DNA from: Catenovulum maritimum
GTDB taxonomy: Bacteria > Pseudomonadota > Gammaproteobacteria > Enterobacterales > Alteromonadaceae
NCBI RefSeq assembly: GCF_001050375.1
Contig: NZ_KQ130497.1
Location: 1 to 64,000 of the forward strand
Direction of reading: 5' to 3'
Length of the DNA: 64,000 bases
Positions 14,963 through 21,314 of this stretch are shown piece by piece. A program made the translations under genes and the position numbers. Below the pieces are notes generated by a model. It did no database searches. It was not told the origin of the DNA and saw only the letters and a program-made list of their open reading frames with translations. Numbering within the stretch: position 1 is the first letter of the stretch; each line of letters begins with the position of its first letter.

Positions 14963-15213
14963 CTCTGAATATTTTTTTTAAATTGCTTTAAACCTTCTTC
15001 CGTTAATTTATCATTATTCTCATAAGTGAACCCATCTCCCAAAGTCCGCTCCGTACTCTTTTGTTCATTTGCTACTTTGTTGATCCAAATAGAATTCGCA
15101 CCATACAACAGCCTCAACCTCCAAAGCGGAACATTAGTTTTCGAATCATCACACTTCAACCCAGTTGGGTCAATAAAGCCCATTGGATTATTATTCGCAT
15201 CAGTATTTTGAAT
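14959..15213 (-). pseudogene. Rhs core terminus (NPMGFIDPTGL) truncated by a DNA junction
   Basis: The frame opens just after a TAG at about 15214 and reads DANNNPMGFIDPTGL, the end of an Rhs core. About 60 linker residues follow, and the stop is at 14959-14961, immediately after an A8 run. The rest of the Rhs protein upstream is absent: the plus-strand sequence from about 15214 belongs to a DUF3592 gene tail, so a deletion or recombination junction lies there. Confidence 0.75.
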
Positions 15214-15419
15214 CTAGCTTTGGTTGCAAACCTACTTGCTTTGAAGAACAAGAGCAAGTAACAGTCCTTTATCGTGATGGTAATGCTAAAGACCCAAGAA
15301 TAAGTGATTTTATGTCGCTATGGTTACCAAGCCTACTTTTATTGGGCATTGGTACTAGTTTTATTGTTGTAAGTTTCTTCCAAATAAAAAGGTTACGGGG
15401 CAGTATAGAAATGAATTGA
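15183..15419 (+). pseudogene. DUF3592-like C-terminal fragment
   Basis: From about 15214 the frame reads EEQEQVTVLYRDGNAKDPRI and then a membrane segment (LWLPSLLLLGIGTSFIVVSFFQIKR), the usual end of DUF3592 membrane proteins (V-x-Y-[RD]-P/D-G-N ... SLW). The N-terminal half is missing, replaced by Rhs sequence read in the other strand. A complete DUF3592 protein is encoded at 16232. Confidence 0.6.
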
Positions 15420-15423
15420 CAGG

Positions 15424-15570
15424 TATTGTTAAAACCATAAATAACAAATATTCAATCACACCTTGTATTTTGTAGGCGCGAAGCTTGCTCGCGCGTTCAT
15501 GAGGGTAAATTATTTAACTGCTGTTATATCTCTTAATTGCGCTCGATATACGTAGCGCTGAACTATCAGA
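15424..15570 (+). repeat. Dispersed repeat X, copy 4, with REP-like core
   Basis: Aligned to the other X copies through TTGTTAAAACCATAAATAAC, CCTTGTATTTTGTAGG and the REP-like hairpin (15472-15494), then diverging. The remaining sequence up to 15751 holds no gene. Confidence 0.7.
15472..15494 (+). repeat. REP-like palindrome, copy 3
   Basis: GTAGG plus GCGCGA-AGCTTGC-TCGCGC, the same 6-bp stem as at 10940-10962. Confidence 0.65.
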
Positions 15571-15751
15571 ACAGATGCCTAAACCGGAAAAGCTCATCGC
15601 TATCTTTTACCTTTTGTTTAAGGTTTTAAGTTGACAATGTTGGTTGGAATTAATAGGTATTTAAATTATATTATTCAACTTAATAAAAACGCAGGCTCAT
15701 CAAAGCGGAATCAGCCAGCTTAATATATTGCTAGACGAGTTAAGGAAAGCT

Positions 15752-16015
15752 ATGAGCCATATAAATCAGTTTAAAGAAAATAAGAAAAAGCAAAGAAACT
15801 ACACAATACTGTTTTTAGTGTTTTGGGGCCCTTCTTTAATTTTAGGTTATACAAAAGCACCAGACCCATATTTAATAAATTTGTTTTTAAAATGTTTTGG
15901 TTTGTATTTTATATATCGAGCCTACAAATATTCTTTATGTCCAAACTGTGAAAAAGCTCCAGGTTGGGGCTGGCGAGTCAAAAAATGTAAAGCATGCGGT
16001 GAAAAACTCGTATAG
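15752..16015 (+). CDS. Small membrane protein with C-terminal zinc-ribbon-like motif
   Basis: ATG 15752 was chosen because AAGGA (15742-15746) sits five bases upstream; an in-frame TTG eight codons earlier is less likely. The 87 residues show a charged N-terminus, two hydrophobic segments (TILFLVFWGPSLILGY; LINLFLKCFGLYFIYRAY) and a C-terminal CPNC...CKAC pair that could bind zinc. I do not recognise the family. It sits among small accessory membrane proteins. Confidence 0.55.
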   Translation: MSHINQFKENKKKQRNYTILFLVFWGPSLILGYTKAPDPYLINLFLKCFGLYFIYRAYKYSLCPNCEKAPGWGWRVKKCKACGEKLV

Positions 16016-16231
16016 CAATCGCATAAGGGTGGGCGTAAACTTTTCGTGCCACTGATGTTAGGGTTATTCTTTTCACCAAATTCAAAGGATATTTATACTA
16101 TGGAGAGTATCTACAATGAAAAATTTGAAGCGAACCTAATATTCAATGGTGGAAATGCTTAGCTTAGTTTCTGTTTGGTCTGAACTATTAGTAACTGTAA
16201 AATATATTAATCAGAAATAGGAGAACTATAA

Positions 16232-16675
16232 ATGAAAAGTCTTTTGGCATTTGGCGCTTTGTTGGCCGCTGTAATTCAATTATTCAATTACTTATTTATT
16301 AAGAGTAAATATAACAATTTCCTTAGTGTGAAAGGTAAAATCATTAAGTGTAAACTTGATGATTTCAGCAATCCTGACGGTAGCCGGGAATTCAAAGCAA
16401 ATATAGAAATAGAGTATGAATACCAATCAAAAACATACCAATGTTCAACTCCAGTATTAAGATCGTTTGAATTATTTCCAGCCTACCAAGTTGAAGCAAA
16501 CTTAGCGGGTAAACATAAAGAAGGTGATATTGTTGATGTTAAATTTGACGTCAATAAACCAAGTAGAGGTTATATTTCAATTGCCCCTCTCAGCATAATT
16601 TCGAGTCTTTTGCTCGTTACCTCTGCGTCAGTTGCTAGTGCTTACCTCTACTATGTTAAATTTATTTTAGGATAA
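16232..16675 (+). CDS. DUF3592-family membrane protein
   Basis: There is an N-terminal membrane segment (LLAFGALLAAVIQLFNYLF). A central strand-rich part follows: VKGKIIKCKLD..., IEIEYEYQSKTYQCSTPV and GDIVDVKFDVNKPSRGYI, the typical DUF3592 pattern. A second membrane segment (ISSLLLVTSASVASAYLYY) ends it. The length of 147 residues is normal. AGGAG lies nine bases before the ATG. Function is unknown for the family. The neighbouring fragment at 15183 suggests duplicated DUF3592 genes, one of them broken. Confidence 0.7.
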   Translation: MKSLLAFGALLAAVIQLFNYLFIKSKYNNFLSVKGKIIKCKLDDFSNPDGSREFKANIEIEYEYQSKTYQCSTPVLRSFELFPAYQVEANLAGKHKEGDIVDVKFDVNKPSRGYISIAPLSIISSLLLVTSASVASAYLYYVKFILG

Positions 16676-16761
16676 AAATTTTATCATCATGCTAAGACAA
16701 GATTAAACCGTAACAAAAACATCAAATAGATTTAAAATCGTTAGCAATATTAAGGAAGGTT

Positions 16762-17106
16762 ATGCGTATTATATTTACACTGTTTTTTGCTTGTTTGGTG
16801 GCTGCGTGCCAATCGACTCAAGAAAATATTCCTGATTCACCCGCTAGCCCAATTGTGCGAATTGCGCCTGCATTCCCTGCTGCAGCTGCACGAGATGGTG
16901 TGGAGGGATGGGTTAAGTTAAAATACGACGTTGGTTCAGATGGTAAAGTATCCAATATCGCTGTAGTTGAATCACAGCCTAAACGTATATTTGACAGAGC
17001 TGCTAAACAAGCTGTGGTTAAATGGATTTATAAACCTGCGACGGAAAATGGAAAGCCTATAAAATCTCAAGTTGAAATATTGCTTGAGTTCAAATTAGGT
17101 GTATAA
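16762..17106 (+). CDS. Lipoprotein with a stand-alone TonB C-terminal domain
   Basis: The lipoprotein signal ends LVAAC (lipobox, Cys at residue 16). After a short Pro/Ser linker the whole protein is one TonB_C domain: RIAPAFPAAAARDGVEGWVKLKYDVGSDGKVSNIAVVES, then FDRAAKQAVVKWIYKPATENGKP. TonB proper has an N-terminal membrane anchor and a long Pro-rich spacer, both missing here, so it cannot work as an energy transducer. AAGGAAGG precedes the ATG. It may act as a periplasmic or outer-membrane lipoprotein; the role is unknown. Confidence 0.8.
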   Translation: MRIIFTLFFACLVAACQSTQENIPDSPASPIVRIAPAFPAAAARDGVEGWVKLKYDVGSDGKVSNIAVVESQPKRIFDRAAKQAVVKWIYKPATENGKPIKSQVEILLEFKLGV

Positions 17107-17131
17107 AATTGTAAACAAAGGACGCTTAAGG

Positions 17132-17304
17132 CTTGGCTAAAATTAATGACAGCCACTGTTAAATATTAGTTGCAGCTAAGGCTTAGGTCTCACTTTGCTA
17201 AAACAGGTTTTAAAATTAAAAAGATGGGTTTATTATCCATACAAGCGCATAAGCCGTGACAAATAAAGCTTGGCTTTTGTCACTTAATTCCTCAGTTTAG
17301 CCAA
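17132..17304. repeat. Nested inverted repeats between two small genes
   Basis: CTTGGCTAAA (17132-17141) is complemented by TTTAGCCAAG (17295-17304). Within the loop, GTGACAAA and TTTGTCAC form a second hairpin (about 17257-17284). It looks like a folded extragenic element; no gene is present in 17107-17349. Confidence 0.4.
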
Positions 17305-17349
17305 GCAAATTATTTGCCCGTTAGCGGTCAAAAGTAAGGTTTATATTAA

Positions 17350-17712
17350 ATGGAATTTTTTGAACAAGTAATTTTTGAGATGTATGGCTTTTCATTGCTT
17401 GAGTTTCTATTTTACGCAATTGATACGCTTGTAATAACTGCTTGCTTTATTGTGTTTCTAATTGCTTCTTTTAAACTACATCGTCGCTTAAACAACAGTG
17501 ACACTAAGCTTTTATTTATCTCATGTTTAGTTATGTTTGTTCTAAGTATTGTTTCCGGAGTTATAGCCGAATCGGGCTATTCAGAAGAGGGCTCTCTTTC
17601 TTTAGTTGAGTTAATATTGGTTTATCTTCCAACCTTGGCAGCTGTATTTATGACCGTTGGAATTTGTAAGGTATTCAAAGGGATCAAAGGTGTTCAATCC
17701 AATGACAGCTAA
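17350..17712 (+). CDS. Small three-helix membrane protein, unknown
   Basis: The 120-residue product has three hydrophobic segments (LVITACFIVFLIASF; LLFISCLVMFVLSIVSGVI; LVYLPTLAAVFMTVGICKVF) and an acidic loop (SGYSEEGS). No family is recognised. GGTTTATATTAA precedes the ATG, so the ribosome-binding site is weak. It is the last gene of the accessory island before the conserved minus-strand cluster. Confidence 0.5.
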   Translation: MEFFEQVIFEMYGFSLLEFLFYAIDTLVITACFIVFLIASFKLHRRLNNSDTKLLFISCLVMFVLSIVSGVIAESGYSEEGSLSLVELILVYLPTLAAVFMTVGICKVFKGIKGVQSNDS

Positions 17713-17833
17713 CAAGCAATAGGTAATGGTTTATTATAAATAAAGCTTCGCTGGTTAGATTTAAACAAACAGTTTTGCCAAGCATTATCGCTCCATATCA
17801 CAGCGATATTCAGGCAAAGTTAAGAAAATCTGT

Positions 17834-18826
17834 TTATCTGTTCAACTTATTGAGCAGCATAGCTCGGAGTTTTCTCGCCGTTACATCATCAATTGGGTTT
17901 AAAACTCCTCTGCTGGCAGGTGGAATGTGTTCTTGAGGCTTTGGGTTGAAAATATAGTGATCAAACATTTCTTGCCAAATTTTTCTTTGGTTTTCCGGTA
18001 AATCACGAATAGAAAGCATGGCATGGTATAAAGCATCGGTTGGCGCAGCCATGAAAATATCGACTGGTCGCCACCAATAATTAACTAAAATATTAAACTT
18101 GGATAATGCTTCTACATGATGCCACCACATGCTTGGAATAAATAGGGCATCGCCTGCCGCTAATTCGGCAACTTGGGCTGCTGCGAGTGCTTGTTTAAAT
18201 TTAGGAAACGATTGAAAATCCGGATGCTGAAAATCGACTAAACTTGCAGATTGTCCAGCCGGTGTAAAGTCGAGTGGGCCAATATACAGGTTATCTAATT
18301 GCTCAGGTGGAAATAAGGTAAAACGCCTTTTTCCTGCGGCTACGCAGGCTAAATTGTCAGGTATATCGTAATGTGCGGCAATTCGAGAGGCATTGCCTAA
18401 CCACAAGCTGACTAAAGAAACCGATTTTAAAAGTTCAACATCATTCTCGCTGCGAAAGCCTGGTAATATATGTTCAACAGCGGTCGAGCCAACATAGTAG
18501 GCATTATTATCTGGATTTAATCTGATTCTTTCTATGATGGATTCTAAACTGGTATTTTCTCGGCTGAAGTTAAAATCGGTTATTTCTGAGTTATAAAAAT
18601 ATCGCCCTTGTTCTTGCTCTGGTGCAATGAGCGCGTGAACCAATTTTTGGTTGTATTTTTGTAGCAGGTAGGCTTGTTGAGCTTCAATGGTTTCAGCTTT
18701 TACTAGAGGCCAGTCTGTGATTAAGCCTCTAACAATAAAGGGCTGGGTCGAGTTTAACTTTTCTTTGGTAAAGTCAGATTTGTCAATCTCGCTTACTTGT
18801 TTTAAGCTCGCGTAGTCTACCGACAT
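17834..18826 (-). CDS. Cupin-like (JmjC-type, cupin_8) protein
   Basis: A 330-residue member of the cupin-like/JmjC-type family often found beside SapC and tryptophan halogenase genes. Residues 20-60 carry the entry motif FIVRGLITDWPLVK. The presumptive iron ligands are in AAHYDIPDNLACV (H and D) and MWWHHVEAL. After the barrel comes a helical tail with RKIWQEMFDHYIF. Such proteins are 2-oxoglutarate/Fe(II) oxygenase-like, but the substrate in these clusters is not known. The start lies 4 nt after the SapC stop with AAGGAT upstream, so it is translated from the same message. Confidence 0.85.
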   Translation of the reverse strand: MSVDYASLKQVSEIDKSDFTKEKLNSTQPFIVRGLITDWPLVKAETIEAQQAYLLQKYNQKLVHALIAPEQEQGRYFYNSEITDFNFSRENTSLESIIERIRLNPDNNAYYVGSTAVEHILPGFRSENDVELLKSVSLVSLWLGNASRIAAHYDIPDNLACVAAGKRRFTLFPPEQLDNLYIGPLDFTPAGQSASLVDFQHPDFQSFPKFKQALAAAQVAELAAGDALFIPSMWWHHVEALSKFNILVNYWWRPVDIFMAAPTDALYHAMLSIRDLPENQRKIWQEMFDHYIFNPKPQEHIPPASRGVLNPIDDVTARKLRAMLLNKLNR

Positions 18827-18830
18827 GCAA

Positions 18831-19562
18831 TTATCCTTGTGTTAACCTAGCATTTTTAGCATCAATTAATTTAGTTATGTTACCCAAAGAGGCAATGACC
18901 ATGTAAATCATTTTTAGGTATGACTTTTGATGCAGAGCGTATAGGTTAGCATCTGATAAATTATCTAAGGTATTTTCATTTATCGTGTATAAATTACCGA
19001 GTTGATGCTTACTGCCATCTTTCAATTCAACTTCAATATTCACAGATTCTAATAAATCTAATTCCACTAAAGCATGAATAAATTCATCATTTTGTTGATG
19101 GCCTTGGTGAATCGCATTAAGTGTGCTGGCGATTTGCTCTAAATATTCAGACTGGCCACCTTGTGGTAAAAAGACACTTTCGCCTTCCGTCTCACTCACC
19201 CTTGGGCTATCCATATCGACATGGACAACCGCTTCTTCTGTGATAGCGCCATTTTCGTTTTTGGTATTAAAACCAATTAAAAATGGTCTTCTCGCTATGG
19301 TTAATGGAATATAGTTAGCGTTCCAACCTGCTTCGCTTAAGTATAAATTTTCACCCTGTTCAAAGCCAAATAGCGCAATTGACTCAAATTTATTACTTAA
19401 ATTGTTTTTCATAAAAAAGATAGGGTAGTGGACCTGAGCATCGGCATATTCAAATGGGAAAATATTGGTATAGCTGGCATCGTCACCTAAACCGGGTCTA
19501 TGTTCAGTAATAATCTTTAAATCTTTATGTGTGACGTTGTCCAGTAATTGATGATTTGGCAT
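18831..19562 (-). CDS. SapC family protein
   Basis: The 243-residue protein fits the SapC family: YPIFFMKNNLSNKFESIALFGFEQGENLYL in the first third, WNANYIPLTIARRPFLIGF, and a central acidic stretch with VHVDMDSPRVSETEGESVFLP. It lacks a signal peptide and is presumably cytosolic. In Alteromonadales and Caulobacter such genes travel with TonB receptors and halogenases in carbohydrate-uptake loci. The biochemical role is unknown. It sits 25 nt after the halogenase stop and 4 nt before the cupin gene. Confidence 0.88.
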   Translation of the reverse strand: MPNHQLLDNVTHKDLKIITEHRPGLGDDASYTNIFPFEYADAQVHYPIFFMKNNLSNKFESIALFGFEQGENLYLSEAGWNANYIPLTIARRPFLIGFNTKNENGAITEEAVVHVDMDSPRVSETEGESVFLPQGGQSEYLEQIASTLNAIHQGHQQNDEFIHALVELDLLESVNIEVELKDGSKHQLGNLYTINENTLDNLSDANLYALHQKSYLKMIYMVIASLGNITKLIDAKNARLTQG

Positions 19563-19587
19563 GTTATATACTCGATTAAATTGTGAA

Positions 19588-21147
19588 TTAAATTTTGTGC
19601 AAGCCTTGTTGCTTAATGTCGTTTATTAATTGCCTGTTTTGCGGTAATCCACGTAACAGCTTTTCGGTTAATTGCACATTATGCTGAAAGTGCTGCTTAG
19701 CCAGTGCTGCATTTGTGTTAGCGCGCTTTTGGCTAGCTGACGGTTGGGTTTTAAAGCCCATTCCATATAAAACATATTGATAACTAGCCGACGGGAATAC
19801 TTCATCAACTTGGGTAAAGTCGTTATGCCAAGGTGTATGGTATTGCCATAATGCGAGTAGCTCTTGTAAATCGTCCGGTATCGTTTCAGAGCGGCAATTG
19901 TCTACCCAATAAGCTGTATCAGTTCGTTTAGTTAATACATAATGTAGTTTTAAAAAGTCAATTATTCTATCCCAGCGGTATCTAAACTTTTGGTTAAAGC
20001 GTTTGGCGATAACAGGCATTACCTCTCTGGTTTCTGGTAGTTGTTCGCTGATCATAGCCGAAGATAACTCGACTAATACCAAAGCAGAAGCTTCTAAAGG
20101 CTCTAAAAACCCAGCAGATAAGCCAACAGCGACACAGTTTTTGTGCCAAAAAACTTCTCTATGACCTGGGTTTATATCAATTTTTCTTGGGGTTAGCTGG
20201 CTGTCATCTGCTTGTAAATTTTGTCTTATGTACTGTCTTAATTCTGCTTCTGCTTGATCGTCTGATATGTGCTGACTTGAGTAAACATGACCCACGCCAC
20301 GGCGAGAAGGTAAGCCTATATCCCATACCCAACCAGCAGATTGAGCGGTTGAAATGGTGTGAGATGCGATTGGACTGGTTTCTGTTTGGTAAGGTACATG
20401 TACTGCAAGTGCTGTATCGTTAAATAATATGTGCTTTTTACTGATAAAAGGAATTTGGTAATGCTGACCCAGTAATAAAGATTTAAAGCCAGAGCAGTCA
20501 ATAAACAAATCGCCTAACAAATCCCCATTGGCTTTGGTGCTTAGGCTTTTAATATCGCCATTTACCTCAGGGTTTACTTGGGTGACATGATCCAAAACAT
20601 GTTTAACCCCTAACTTTTCTGTGCAGTGTTTTTGTAAAAACTGAGAGAATTTTCCTGCGTCTAAATGGTAAGCATAGTTGGCGACATGGGCAAATTCTGG
20701 GGTATTTTTTTGTTTTGGTGCTAAGCCTTTTTCGCAAAGGTAACCTTGAAAGCTGACCGCATCAGTAAAATTTTTATTGGGGCAAATTTGTTGCCAATAA
20801 TTGGCTAAGTTAACTTCTGTATAGCCTTGTGGTAAAACGAGCGGGTGGTAATAAAAGTCGTCAGTTTGACCAGTCACCCAGCCAGCAAATTTAGCACCTT
20901 GCTTGAAGGATGCATCACACTCTCGAATAAAGTCGGTTTCGGATATACCCATTTTTTTGAGTGTACCGCGCATTGTTGGCCAAGTTCCTTCGCCAACGCC
21001 TATCGGTTTAACGTCAGGCGATTCAATTAATGTCACTTTAACACCAGAGTCAGAATGACTCATGTGCTCTGCGGCTATGGTTCCTGCAGTTAACCAACCT
21101 GCTGTTCCGCCACCTAGAATAATAATTTGCTTTATCGGCTTTGACAC
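19588..21147 (-). CDS. Tryptophan halogenase-like flavin-dependent enzyme
   Basis: The N-terminus carries the FAD-binding IILGGGTAGWLTAG. GVGEGTWPTMRGTL and the segment ASFKQGAKFAGW, which should hold the catalytic lysine of flavin halogenases, follow. The WxWxIP motif that marks halogenases reads GWVWDIGLPS here, so the Ile-Pro is altered. The 519-residue length is normal. Start is GTG 21147, with AAGG seven bases upstream. These cluster members (with SapC and cupin) occur in TonB-receptor loci, and whether they truly halogenate anything is unproved. It lies behind the terminator of the receptor gene and probably has its own promoter. Confidence 0.88.
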   Translation of the reverse strand: MSKPIKQIIILGGGTAGWLTAGTIAAEHMSHSDSGVKVTLIESPDVKPIGVGEGTWPTMRGTLKKMGISETDFIRECDASFKQGAKFAGWVTGQTDDFYYHPLVLPQGYTEVNLANYWQQICPNKNFTDAVSFQGYLCEKGLAPKQKNTPEFAHVANYAYHLDAGKFSQFLQKHCTEKLGVKHVLDHVTQVNPEVNGDIKSLSTKANGDLLGDLFIDCSGFKSLLLGQHYQIPFISKKHILFNDTALAVHVPYQTETSPIASHTISTAQSAGWVWDIGLPSRRGVGHVYSSQHISDDQAEAELRQYIRQNLQADDSQLTPRKIDINPGHREVFWHKNCVAVGLSAGFLEPLEASALVLVELSSAMISEQLPETREVMPVIAKRFNQKFRYRWDRIIDFLKLHYVLTKRTDTAYWVDNCRSETIPDDLQELLALWQYHTPWHNDFTQVDEVFPSASYQYVLYGMGFKTQPSASQKRANTNAALAKQHFQHNVQLTEKLLRGLPQNRQLINDIKQQGLHKI

Positions 21148-21272
21148 AATTTAACCTTATAAAATTCTGTTGCTACAAGTATGGATCATTTTTAGATAAT
21201 TGCTTATAGCTAAACTAATGTTTTTTCACTGTATTTCTGGAAAAAATAGCCATAAGCAATCTATCTCTAAAC

Positions 21273-21300
21273 GAAAAAAAGCCGCACGAATGCGGCTTTA
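21273..21300 (-). terminator. Rho-independent terminator of the TonB-receptor gene
   Basis: On the minus strand AAAGCCGCA-TTCG-TGCGGC is followed by TTTTTTTCG, a classic stem-loop with T-run, 15 nt after the receptor stop. Confidence 0.9.
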
Positions 21301-21314
21301 GAGATTCTCTTTCA

